From positions 1 through 16,198 of the forward strand of contig JAZQVM010000026.1 of assembly GCA_045631845.1 (NCBI GenBank): a DNA stretch of 16,198 nucleotides. The letters are read 5' to 3'. This document shows, in pieces, positions 1 through 6,315 of this stretch. This stretch comes from CAKSHC01 sp045631845. Its GTDB lineage: Bacteria; Bacillota; Clostridia; Oscillospirales; UMGS1783. The number at the start of each line of letters is the position of its first letter. Positions within the stretch are counted from its first letter, which is position 1. The notes beneath the pieces are model-generated. The model had not been told where the DNA came from. It searched no databases and saw only the letters and a list, made by a program, of their open reading frames with translations. Made by a program: the position numbers and the translations under genes.

Positions 1-1638
1 TACATAGACCTTTTCCATGGTATAGGGGTCGAGGCCGGTGTAGAACATACAGGTGGAAACAGTGCCGGGGGTGGGATAGAAGTCCTGCACCTGCTCGGGG
101 CGCATCCGTTCCCGTTTCAAGAACAGCGCCAATTCGATAGCATCGGCCACGGTAGAGCCGGGGTGGGAGGACATCAAATACGGCACTAAATACTGCTTTT
201 TGCCTGCGGCGGCCGTTAGTTCATAGAAACGCTTTTTGAAGCGGTTATAGACCTCGATGCGGGGTTTGCCCATATATTTCAAGACATTGGCCGAGCAATG
301 CTCGGGGGCAACTTTGAGCTGGCCGCTGACATGGTGAGCCACCAATTCCTTAAAAAATGTTTCGTCCTTATCGGCGATCAAATAGTCAAAGCGGATGCCC
401 GAGCGGATAAAGACGTTTTTGACCTTGGGCAATTTTCGCAATTTTCTGAGCAGGTCCAGATAGTCCCGATGATCGACCTGCACGGCAGGGCAACGGTCGG
501 GCGCCAGACATTTTTTATCGGGGCACATCCCGTTCTTTTCCTGTTTGACACAGGAGGAGCGGCGGAAGTTGGCGGTGGGGCCGCCGACGTCATGGATATT
601 GCCCTTAAAATCTTCCATTTGCGTAATCGCCTTGGCTTCTTCCAAGACCGATTCATGGCTGCGGCAGGCGATCTGGCGGCCTTGATGGTAGGCCAGCGAG
701 CAGAAGTTGCAAGCACCGAAACAGCCACGGTTATGGATAATGGAGAATTTGACTTCCTCGATGCCGGGGACGCCGCCCATCTTCTCATAAGAGGGGTGAT
801 AGTTTCTCATAAATGGCAGAGCATAGACTCGATCCATTTCTTCAGTGGTGAGGGGTGGCGTGGGGGGATTTTGCACCACAATGGTATCGCCGTGGCGCTG
901 GATGACCGTTTTGCCCCGCACGGGGTCATGCTCGCTCTGCTGGATGCGGCAGGCGATGACGTAGTCCCTTCTGCCCTTTTCGGAGTCGGCGCTCACGGCG
1001 GCAAAAGAAGGACATTCTTTGACGGGCATGGGGGTATAGTCGGCCGTTTTCACGGCGTAGCAGGTGCCGAGCAGGTCGGTGGGGCGCTCGCCGTTTTCCA
1101 AACGGGTAGCCAATTCCACAACATGCTTTTCGCCCATGCCGTACATAAGCAGGTCGGCCTGGGAATCCAGCAAAATAGAGGGGCGCACGGCATCGTCCCA
1201 ATAGTCATAATGGGCGAAGCGGCGCAAGGACGCCTCCAGCCCACCAATGGCGATATAACTATCGGGGAACAGGCGGCGGATGGCTTGTGAATAGACGATA
1301 GTAGCCCGATCGGGGCGAGCGCCGGCCTTGCCGCCGGGGGTATAGGCATCGTCCGAACGGCGCTTTTTGGCGGCCGTGTAGTGGGCGACCATGGAGTCGA
1401 TATTGCCGCCGTTGACCAAAAAGCCGAGGCAGGGGGTGCCGAAGCGCTGATAGTCGGCATCGCAACGAGGTTGCGACACGATGCAGACCCGATAGCCGGC
1501 CGATTCGAGCACACGGGAAATGATGGCGGTGCCGAAGGACGGATGATCGACATAGGCATCGCCGGTAACCAGCACAAAGTCGGGGGCATCCCAGCCCCGT
1601 GCTGTCATTTCTTTTTTTGTGATGGGTAAAAAGGGCAT
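1..1638 (-). CDS. ygiQ: YgiQ family radical SAM protein (UPF0313), C-terminus cut by window edge
   Basis: The frame is open from an ATG at 1638 to the left edge, giving 546 codons with no stop. The N-terminus (MPFLPITKKEM, then GWDAPDFVLVTGDAYVDHPS) is the YgiQ/UPF0313 hallmark. Residues 302-316 hold the radical SAM cluster CxxxCxxC (C306, C310, C313 in NRGCFGACNFCS), which binds the [4Fe-4S] that cleaves S-adenosylmethionine. Further family blocks are IGGLEASLRRFAHYDYW (about 131-147) and QVQDFYPTPGT near the edge. Family members run about 600-700 residues, so perhaps 50-150 are missing. The start is supported by AGGAGG eight bases upstream. The exact substrate of the family is not known to me. 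It is transcribed divergently from the tRNA genes. The long forward frame opposite it is a shadow. Confidence 0.93.
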   Translation of the reverse strand, partial: MPFLPITKKEMTARGWDAPDFVLVTGDAYVDHPSFGTAIISRVLESAGYRVCIVSQPRCDADYQRFGTPCLGFLVNGGNIDSMVAHYTAAKKRRSDDAYTPGGKAGARPDRATIVYSQAIRRLFPDSYIAIGGLEASLRRFAHYDYWDDAVRPSILLDSQADLLMYGMGEKHVVELATRLENGERPTDLLGTCYAVKTADYTPMPVKECPSFAAVSADSEKGRRDYVIACRIQQSEHDPVRGKTVIQRHGDTIVVQNPPTPPLTTEEMDRVYALPFMRNYHPSYEKMGGVPGIEEVKFSIIHNRGCFGACNFCSLAYHQGRQIACRSHESVLEEAKAITQMEDFKGNIHDVGGPTANFRRSSCVKQEKNGMCPDKKCLAPDRCPAVQVDHRDYLDLLRKLRKLPKVKNVFIRSGIRFDYLIADKDETFFKELVAHHVSGQLKVAPEHCSANVLKYMGKPRIEVYNRFKKRFYELTAAAGKKQYLVPYLMSSHPGSTVADAIELALFLKRERMRPEQVQDFYPTPGTVSTCMFYTGLDPYTMEKVYV

Positions 1639-1665
1639 GGTCGCCTCCTGATTTTTCTTTTCTAC

Positions 1666-1694
1666 AGTATACCACATTCCATAGAGAGAGGAAA
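1666..1694 (-). promoter_or_regulatory. Probable ygiQ promoter (extended -10)
   Basis: On the minus strand a TATACT -10 box (1666-1671) is preceded by TGG, an extended -10. The -35 position (1689-1694, TTTCCT) is a poor match at a 17-bp spacer. Transcription would start about 1659, giving a short leader that carries the AGGAGG of ygiQ. The call rests mainly on the extended -10 and on position. Confidence 0.4.
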
Positions 1695-1716
1695 GAAGAA
1701 AAATAAAAATTTTATG

Positions 1717-1745
1717 TTGACAAGTGCTTGGGTTTCTGTTATAAT
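1717..1745 (+). promoter_or_regulatory. tRNA operon promoter, full sigma-A consensus
   Basis: TTGACA (1717-1722), a spacer of exactly 17 bp and TATAAT (1740-1745) match the housekeeping consensus at every position. Transcription should start near 1752, about 24 bases before the tRNA-Thr 5' end. Such strength is typical of stable-RNA promoters. Confidence 0.92.
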
Positions 1746-1775
1746 CATTGTTGCGCTGATGAATGGATAATACAT

Positions 1776-1851
1776 GCTGGTGTAGCTCAATAGGCAGAGC
1801 AGCTGATTTGTAATCAGCAGGTTGATGGTTCGATTCCGTTCACCAGCTCCA
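1776..1851 (+). tRNA. tRNA-Thr (anticodon TGT)
   Basis: The 76-nt gene has acceptor stem GCTGGTG/CACCAGC, a D-arm closed by GCTC/GAGC, and anticodon stem GCTGA/TCAGC around loop TTTGTAA with anticodon TGT at 1809-1811. The T-loop is TTCGATT. T is the discriminator base and CCA is encoded (1849-1851). The T-stem uses two G-T wobbles. It is first in a two-tRNA operon, six bases before tRNA-Tyr. Confidence 0.96.
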
Positions 1852-1857
1852 TCAAAT

Positions 1858-1942
1858 GGGAGATTTCCCGAGTGGCCAAAGGGGACAGACTGTAAATCTG
1901 CTGGCAACGCCTTCGGTGGTTCGAATCCACCATCTCCCACCA
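1858..1942 (+). tRNA. tRNA-Tyr (anticodon GTA)
   Basis: An 85-nt class II tRNA with a long variable arm. The acceptor is GGGAGAT/ATCTCCC, the anticodon loop CTGTAAA has GTA at 1892-1894, the T-arm is GGTGG-TTCGAAT-CCACC, the discriminator is A and CCA is encoded (1940-1942). The first anticodon-stem pair (1885/1901) is an A-C mismatch; the rest pairs. It is co-transcribed with tRNA-Thr and directly followed by a terminator. Confidence 0.96.
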
Positions 1943-1986
1943 AAGCAAGAACACCGCCAATAGGCGGTGTTCTTGTTTTGCTCTTT
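1941..1986 (+). terminator. Intrinsic terminator of the tRNA operon
   Basis: A 13-bp perfect stem (1946-1958 with 1963-1975) with loop AATA is followed by a T-rich tail (1976-1986). The stem can be lengthened through the CCA end by A-T pairs. It insulates the tRNAs from the downstream carrier gene. Confidence 0.9.
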
Positions 1987-2010
1987 TATCGCGGGGGGCT
2001 GACTTTTTTC

Positions 2011-2039
2011 TTGCCATAATCTTAGAAATATCCTATAAT
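2011..2039 (+). promoter_or_regulatory. Promoter of the YfcC-family carrier gene
   Basis: TTGCCA (2011-2016) and TATAAT (2034-2039) are separated by 17 bp. The expected start is near 2046, leaving a leader of about 30 bases with AAGGA (2063-2067) nine bases ahead of the ATG. Confidence 0.8.
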
Positions 2040-2076
2040 AATATTAACATCTAAACAACCATAAGGAAACTAAAAA

Positions 2077-3402
2077 ATGAAAGAGAATAAACAAGGCAAT
2101 TCCGCCATTGGGATTCGATCCTTTTTAACCGCCATCGGCGTAATCTTTGTACTGATGGTGATCACCTACATATTGACCCTGCTCATTCCCGGAGGGCATA
2201 TTCCCTTTTGGCAATGGGCGGCCTCACCCTTTCTGGTGCTGGGCAGTGAAGGAAGCGGCTCGTTGATTGCCGTGATTGCCTTTTTATTGGTAATCGGCGG
2301 CATTTTCAACAGTTTGGATCAATGCGGACTGATGAAATATATGCTCGATCGCACGGTACACCGTTTCGGGCGTGTGCGCTATCGGCTCATGGCCATCATC
2401 CTGCTCTTTTTTATGGGCATGGGAACCATGATCGGCTCCTTTGAGGAGTGCGTACCGCTGGTGCCGATCGTAGTGGCGTTGGCCGTAAACTTAGGTTGGG
2501 ATGCGCTGACGGGCGTGGCCATGAGTTTGCTTGCCGCCGGATGCGGATTTGCTGCCGGCGTGTGCAATCCTTTTACCGTGGGCGTGGCACAACAATTAGC
2601 CGGACTTCCCGTTTTTTCGGGTGTATGGATGCGGTTACTTGCCTTTGTTTTCATCTATGGATTGCTGTTTCTTTTTGTGCGCTTATACGCCAAGAAGATT
2701 GAGCGGCCGCTGGATGAGGCAACCCGGATGACTTTTGATCGCAATCGGCAGATGGACCGTGGACTGGTCTGTTTTGTATCCATTCTCGGGCTTGGTATTT
2801 TGACCATTCTCTGCTCGGGCTTTATTCCCGCCCTGCAAGACCTGACCATGATCATAGTAGCGGTGATGTTCCTGCTGGCCGGTATTACCGCCACTTTAGT
2901 ATCGGGCATGCGTGCAGGCACACTCGGTGCTACCGCCTTGCAGGGGGTCGTGAATATTCTGCCTGCGGTGCTGATGATCTTGATGGCGTCCTCGATCAAG
3001 TATACGCTGGAACAGGCTCAGGTACTGGACACCATTTTAAACGGAGCGGTCGGATTGGCACAAACACTACCCAATTGGGTGGTTATCCTCTTTATTTATG
3101 TAATTGTATTAGTGATGAATTTCTTTATTCCGTCAGGATCGGCCAAGGCCTTTATGCTCATGCCGCTGATCGTGCCTTTGGCGCAGGTGTTCGGCATTTC
3201 ACCGCAACTGTGTGTACTGGCCTTTGCCTTTGGCGATGGATTTTCCAATGTCTTTTATCCCACCAATCCCGCCTTGCTGATTAGTTTAGGCTTGGCCAAG
3301 GTCAGTTACGGACAGTGGGCCAAATGGAGTTTCAAATTCCAGTTGTGCAATCTGCTGTTGACGAGTTTGCTTTTGTTGTTTGGTTTGGTTGTAGGATATT
3401 AA
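2077..3402 (+). CDS. yfcC: YfcC family transporter (C4-dicarboxylate/basic amino acid carrier superfamily)
   Basis: A 441-residue membrane protein with about 10-12 hydrophobic segments, the usual length for YfcC/DcuC-like carriers of the ion transporter superfamily. Two half-repeats each carry a polar substrate-site hairpin. The first has GSFEECVPLVP (120-130) followed by CNPFTVGVAQ (163-172). The second has PSGSAKAFMLMP (352-363) followed by YPTNPALLISLG (394-405). Family members move C4-dicarboxylates or amino acids such as arginine and ornithine, usually with ions. The substrate here cannot be read from sequence. The ATG at 2077 has AAGGAAA upstream and a good promoter. It appears to be a single-gene unit; no strong terminator follows it, so read-through into the small gene at 3468 is possible. 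Confidence 0.85.
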   Translation: MKENKQGNSAIGIRSFLTAIGVIFVLMVITYILTLLIPGGHIPFWQWAASPFLVLGSEGSGSLIAVIAFLLVIGGIFNSLDQCGLMKYMLDRTVHRFGRVRYRLMAIILLFFMGMGTMIGSFEECVPLVPIVVALAVNLGWDALTGVAMSLLAAGCGFAAGVCNPFTVGVAQQLAGLPVFSGVWMRLLAFVFIYGLLFLFVRLYAKKIERPLDEATRMTFDRNRQMDRGLVCFVSILGLGILTILCSGFIPALQDLTMIIVAVMFLLAGITATLVSGMRAGTLGATALQGVVNILPAVLMILMASSIKYTLEQAQVLDTILNGAVGLAQTLPNWVVILFIYVIVLVMNFFIPSGSAKAFMLMPLIVPLAQVFGISPQLCVLAFAFGDGFSNVFYPTNPALLISLGLAKVSYGQWAKWSFKFQLCNLLLTSLLLLFGLVVGY

Positions 3403-3467
3403 AAATAACAGGGCTAAACCCCGTCACTTAGGCATACACTAAGAAAAAACAGGAAAGGTGTGTGTCC

Positions 3468-3554
3468 ATGCAAGACGAACAAAAGCCTAAAAAAGACATT
3501 GATGATTTTATCTTTTCCGCCGAGCCGCCGGAGAAAGAGGAAAGCGAAAGATAA
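3468..3554 (+). CDS. Possible small acidic protein, 28 residues
   Basis: An ATG at 3468, with AGGAAAGG ending nine bases upstream, opens 28 codons and a TAA at 3554. The product begins MQDEQKPKKDIDDFIFSAEP and ends PEKEESER. It is highly charged, with no signal peptide or membrane segment. I recognise no family. Its stop lies four bases before the -35 box of the methionine operon, so it fills the gap between carrier and operon neatly. No clear promoter of its own is visible; it may be read from the carrier transcript. It could also be a chance frame. Confidence 0.42.
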   Translation: MQDEQKPKKDIDDFIFSAEPPEKEESER

Positions 3555-3558
3555 AGCA

Positions 3559-3587
3559 TTGACAAATGGGGAAAATTTCGGTACAAT
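3559..3587 (+). promoter_or_regulatory. Promoter of the methionine transport operon
   Basis: TTGACA (3559-3564), a 17-bp spacer and TACAAT (3582-3587) give a near-perfect housekeeping promoter. Transcription should start near 3594, only about 6 bases before the Shine-Dalgarno sequence of the leader peptide. The strength of the promoter suggests that control is exerted after initiation, by the attenuator that follows. Confidence 0.9.
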
Positions 3588-3599
3588 AAAGAAAAACCG

Positions 3600-3725
3600 A
3601 AGGAGATAGACTATGAAGATGCGCGCGATGATGGATATGGCGATGCACATGTGCAGCATGTGCCGTTTCGTTGCGTAATCGTAAGTAGTCTTTCCTTACC
3701 CCGTAACTTTTGAGGGAAGCTACTT
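3600..3725 (+). promoter_or_regulatory. Transcription attenuator: antiterminator and competing upstream helix
   Basis: Four segments are visible. Segment 1 (3600-3614, leader ribosome site and start) can pair with segment 2 through 3600-3604/3693-3697 and 3609-3614/3685-3690. Segment 2 (3683-3698, just past the leader stop) can instead pair with segment 3 (3711-3725): 15 pairs including three G-U, with C3690 bulged and a 12-nt loop. Segment 3 also forms the 5' arm of the terminator with segment 4 (3728-3737). A ribosome stalled on Met codons covers segment 1 but not 2, so 2:3 forms and transcription continues. A ribosome reaching the stop covers the start of segment 2, so 3:4 forms and transcription ends. 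Without translation, 1:2 would also favour termination. The pairings are seen; the mechanism is inferred from trp-type attenuators. Confidence 0.8.
3613..3678 (+). CDS. Methionine-rich leader peptide, 21 residues
   Basis: AAGGAG (3600-3605) lies seven bases before the ATG at 3613. The frame reads MKMRAMMDMAMHMCSMC, then RFVA, and stops at TAA 3676-3678. Eight of 21 residues are Met (1, 3, 6, 7, 9, 11, 13, 16), and Cys occurs at 14 and 17. Such a run is expected only if the codons act as a sensor. The position is that of a classical attenuator leader: right after a strong promoter, ahead of competing RNA hairpins and a terminator, and before metQNI. Scarce charged elongator Met-tRNA would stall the ribosome in the Met run. 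The peptide itself probably has no function. A 6-bp hairpin within the last Met codons (3645-3650 with 3658-3663) may add to pausing. No family is known to me. Confidence 0.82.
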   Translation: MKMRAMMDMAMHMCSMCRFVA

Positions 3726-3743
3726 TCAGCTTCCCTCTTTTTT
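3712..3743 (+). terminator. Attenuator terminator upstream of metQ
   Basis: A perfect 10-bp stem (3712-3721 with 3728-3737), loop ACTTTC and a run of six T (3738-3743) make a strong intrinsic terminator. It lies between leader peptide and metQ, inside the operon's 5' leader, so it can only be a conditional stop. Confidence 0.9.
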
Positions 3744-3764
3744 ATTTTGAAAGGAGAACTTCCC

Positions 3765-4607
3765 ATGAAAAAAATCATATCGCTGATTCTGTGCGCTGCG
3801 CTGGCGCTGACCCTGCTTGTCGGTTGCGGCGGCGGTAAGGGCATTACCATTGCCGTACCCAACGACACCACCAATGAGGCTCGTGCCCTGCTCTTGCTCG
3901 ACACTCTTGGCTACATCAAATTGGATCCAGATGCCGGCATCACCGCCACCATTCGTGACATTACCGAAAACCCGCACAACATCACCTTTAAAGAGGTAGA
4001 GGCGGCTCAGCTTCCTAATGTTTTGCAGGATGTGGACTATGCCGTTATCAACTCCAACTATGCCATTGAGGCAGGCCTCAACCCTGTATCCGACTCGCTG
4101 GCCGCCGAAGGTTCCTCTTCCTTCTACTCCAATATTGTGGCCGTGAAAAAGGGCAGAGAATCCGAAGCCAAGATTCAGGCGCTGGTTGCCGCTTTGCAGA
4201 GCCAAAAGGTAGCTGATTTCATTGCCGAGAAATACAACGGTGCTGTCGTTTCTACCGTGGACGCTTTGACCGACGGTTACAATCCTCAGATCAAATACGA
4301 TCTGCTGGACGGCGCTAAGATCACCGTGGCCGCCTCCCCCACCCCGCACGCCGAAATTCTGGCCGTTGCCAAGGAGATTCTGGCAGCCAAGAACATTACG
4401 CTGGACGTGATCGAGTATACCGATTATGTGCAGCCCAACAATGTTGTGGATGCCGGCGAGGTTGATGCCAACTACTTCCAGCATCTGCCTTACTTGGATG
4501 ACTTCAATGCTCAGAACGGTACCGAGATCGTGTCGGTAGCCGCGATTCACGTGGAGCCGCTGGGTCTGTACGGCGGCAAACAGACGACGCTGGATGTACT
4601 GAAATAA
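3765..4607 (+). CDS. metQ: MetQ methionine-binding lipoprotein, apparently circularly permuted
   Basis: The product is the 280-residue extracellular binding protein of the methionine ABC importer (MetQ/NlpA family). Residues 1-20 are a signal peptide, and lipobox LVGC gives lipidated C21. The order of the rest is unusual. Residues 27-162 (ITIAVPNDTTNEARALLLL, ITENPHNITFKEVEAAQLP, YAVINSNYA, NGAVV) correspond to the family's second half. Residues 183-280 (GAKITVAASPTPHAEIL, YTDYVQPN, DANYFQHLPYLDDFN, HVEPLGLYG, LDVLK) correspond to the first half, which normally comes right after the lipobox and runs into the IAVPND block. A new linker of about 20 residues (163-182) joins the old ends. Overall length is normal (E. 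coli MetQ has 271). The ATG at 3765 has AAGGAG eight bases upstream. metN follows after one base. Confidence 0.93.
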   Translation: MKKIISLILCAALALTLLVGCGGGKGITIAVPNDTTNEARALLLLDTLGYIKLDPDAGITATIRDITENPHNITFKEVEAAQLPNVLQDVDYAVINSNYAIEAGLNPVSDSLAAEGSSSFYSNIVAVKKGRESEAKIQALVAALQSQKVADFIAEKYNGAVVSTVDALTDGYNPQIKYDLLDGAKITVAASPTPHAEILAVAKEILAAKNITLDVIEYTDYVQPNNVVDAGEVDANYFQHLPYLDDFNAQNGTEIVSVAAIHVEPLGLYGGKQTTLDVLK

Positions 4608-4608
4608 C

Positions 4609-5616
4609 ATGATTGAAATACAGAACCTATGCAAATCCTTCTCCACTGCCGAGGGCACGCTGGACGCTTTGCGTGATGTAACCCTTACGGTGGAAGACGG
4701 ACAAATATACGGCATTATCGGTATGAGCGGTGCAGGCAAGAGCACCTTGGTACGATGCATCAATATGTTGGAGCGCCCCACTTCGGGCACCGTTGTGATC
4801 GACGGGCTGGACATTGGCGCCCTTACCGAGAAACAACTGCGGCCGGTACGGCGGCAGATCTCGATGATCTTCCAAGGCTTTAACCTGCTCATGCAACGCA
4901 CCTGCCTGGATAATGTCTGCTTCCCCTTAGAACTGTCGGGCACCCCCCGTGCAAAAGCACGGGAGCGTGCTTTGGAATTGTTGGAACTGGTAGGCTTGCC
5001 CGATAAGGCCAAGGCCTATCCTGCCCAGCTTTCGGGCGGTCAGCAACAGCGTGTGGCCATCGCCCGTGCCTTGGCAACCAGCCCTAAAGTATTATTATGT
5101 GACGAGGCTACCAGCGCCCTTGACCCGACGACCACCCATGCCATCTTAGAACTGATCCGGGATATCAATACCAAGATGGGCATTACCGCTATTATCATCA
5201 CCCATCAGATGAGTGTGGTGGAAGAAATCTGCACCCATGTTGCCATTTTGGATCACGGTCAAGTGGTGGAACAGGGCAAGGTGAGCGATATCTTTTCCAA
5301 TCCCCGCTCCCAGGCCGCCAAGAAGTTGGTATTCCCCGAGGGAGTCAATGAAGCGGTAGCGGTGGAGGATGAGAACGTCATCCGTGTCGTCTTTAACGGC
5401 GCTCTTGCCACCCGCACCCCGCTGATTACCCAAATGGCTATTGATATCGGGATTCCGGCCAACATTTTGGCCGCTTCAACCAAGTGCATCGGCGACAAGG
5501 TCTTTGGTCATATGATTTTAAGTATACCGGGCGAGCGGGCGCAACTGGATGCCGCTGTTGCCTATCTGTGCGCCACACCCGATATTATCATTGAGGAGGT
5601 GGACAAGCGTGGATAA
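4609..5616 (+). CDS. metN: Methionine ABC transporter ATPase MetN
   Basis: A 335-residue cytoplasmic ATPase that powers methionine uptake with MetI and MetQ. It shows Walker A GMSGAGKST (38-46), Q-loop Q89, signature LSGGQQQR (141-148), Walker B VLLCDE (161-166), D-loop SALD and switch His199. Residues from about 255 to 335 form the NIL domain typical of MetN, which binds methionine and inhibits transport when the cell is replete. The start lies one base after the metQ stop with no clear ribosome site, so translation is probably coupled to metQ. Its last eight bases overlap metI. Confidence 0.96.
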   Translation: MIEIQNLCKSFSTAEGTLDALRDVTLTVEDGQIYGIIGMSGAGKSTLVRCINMLERPTSGTVVIDGLDIGALTEKQLRPVRRQISMIFQGFNLLMQRTCLDNVCFPLELSGTPRAKARERALELLELVGLPDKAKAYPAQLSGGQQQRVAIARALATSPKVLLCDEATSALDPTTTHAILELIRDINTKMGITAIIITHQMSVVEEICTHVAILDHGQVVEQGKVSDIFSNPRSQAAKKLVFPEGVNEAVAVEDENVIRVVFNGALATRTPLITQMAIDIGIPANILAASTKCIGDKVFGHMILSIPGERAQLDAAVAYLCATPDIIIEEVDKRG

Positions 5617-6310
5617 GTTCTTTACCCCCGAAGCCTTAACCGAGGCTTGGGAGATTATCCAAAGCGAGTTTTTACTGGCGACTTGGGAAACGATCTACGT
5701 CACCGTTTTGGCCACCGCCTTTGCCCTGCTTTTAGGGCTTCCCATCGGCGTCCTGCTGGTGGTGGGCGAGAAAAACGGGGTCATGCCCCTGCCGAACTGG
5801 TTGATGAAAACACTGAATATCGTCGTCAACCTCCTGCGCTCGGTTCCTTTCCTGATCTTAATGATTCTGGTCATTCCGCTGACCCGTGCCATTGTCGGCA
5901 CATCGGTAGGCACGGTGGCTTCCATTGTGCCGTTGGTCATTGCTTCTTTCCCCTTCGTAGCCCGATTGGTGGAAAGCAGTTTACGAGAGGTCAACCCCAA
6001 CATCATTGAGGCGGCGCAGAGCATGGGCGCTTCGCCCTTGCAGATCATCACCCGTGTGATGATTCCCGAAAGCGTACCGTCACTCTTGTCGAACATTACC
6101 ATCGGCATTACCACCATTTTGGGGTATTCGGCCATGTCGGGTATCATCGGCGGCGGCGGATTGGGTAAGATCGCCATCAACTACGGCTATTACCGCTATA
6201 AATATGTGGTTATGGTAGTAGCAGTCATCCTGCTGATCGTACTGGTACAGATCTTCCAGAGCGTGGGCACAAGCCTTGCCACCCGCTCGGATAAACGCCT
6301 TAAGCGGTGA
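5609..6310 (+). CDS. metI: Methionine ABC transporter permease MetI
   Basis: A 233-residue inner-membrane permease with five hydrophobic segments. The cytoplasmic EAA loop (EAAQSMGASPLQIITRVMIP, about 149-168) docks on MetN. GGGGLGKIAINYGYYRY near the C-terminus is a MetI family block. The GTG at 5609 is chosen because AGGAGG (5594-5599) lies nine bases upstream and the product then begins (M)DKFFTPEALTEAW with normal length; a longer frame upstream inside metN has no support. It overlaps metN by eight bases, consistent with equal expression of the complex. Confidence 0.95.
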   Translation: MDKFFTPEALTEAWEIIQSEFLLATWETIYVTVLATAFALLLGLPIGVLLVVGEKNGVMPLPNWLMKTLNIVVNLLRSVPFLILMILVIPLTRAIVGTSVGTVASIVPLVIASFPFVARLVESSLREVNPNIIEAAQSMGASPLQIITRVMIPESVPSLLSNITIGITTILGYSAMSGIIGGGGLGKIAINYGYYRYKYVVMVVAVILLIVLVQIFQSVGTSLATRSDKRLKR

Positions 6311-6315
6311 CACCC

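Noticed and set aside
298..1290. Forward open frame of 330 codons, the longest complete one in the left part of the window
   Set aside because: It lies opposite ygiQ, whose frame is open over 546 codons with clear radical SAM motifs and a ribosome site. The forward frame matches no family I know and has no good start.
1662..2019. Short frames on both strands over the tRNA genes, with proline-rich and NHRRRCQQ-like text
   Set aside because: They translate tRNA-Thr and tRNA-Tyr. This is a common false protein call at tRNA clusters.
3403..3467. Weak hairpins after the YfcC-family gene (GGG/CCC and CTTAG/CTAAG)
   Set aside because: The stems are three to five pairs long and lack a T-run, so they cannot be called a terminator.
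3645..3654. Ten-base palindrome GCACATGTGC as a repressor site
   Set aside because: It falls in the Met-codon run, where repeated ATG and TGC codons give such palindromes by chance. It lies well downstream of the promoter.
3588..3764. S-box (SAM riboswitch) or T-box leader before metQ
   Set aside because: I see no S-box core, no T-box specifier stem and no T-box sequence pairing with a tRNA end. The leader is too short for either, and the Met-codon frame explains the terminator.
3747..3764. Earlier TTG start for metQ adding six residues
   Set aside because: The AAGGAG lies after that TTG and eight bases before the ATG at 3765, and the signal peptide starts at MKK there.
3726..5012. Reverse open frame of 428 codons
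   Set aside because: It is antisense to the leader, metQ and half of metN, all with strong family motifs. It has no ribosome site or recognisable domain.
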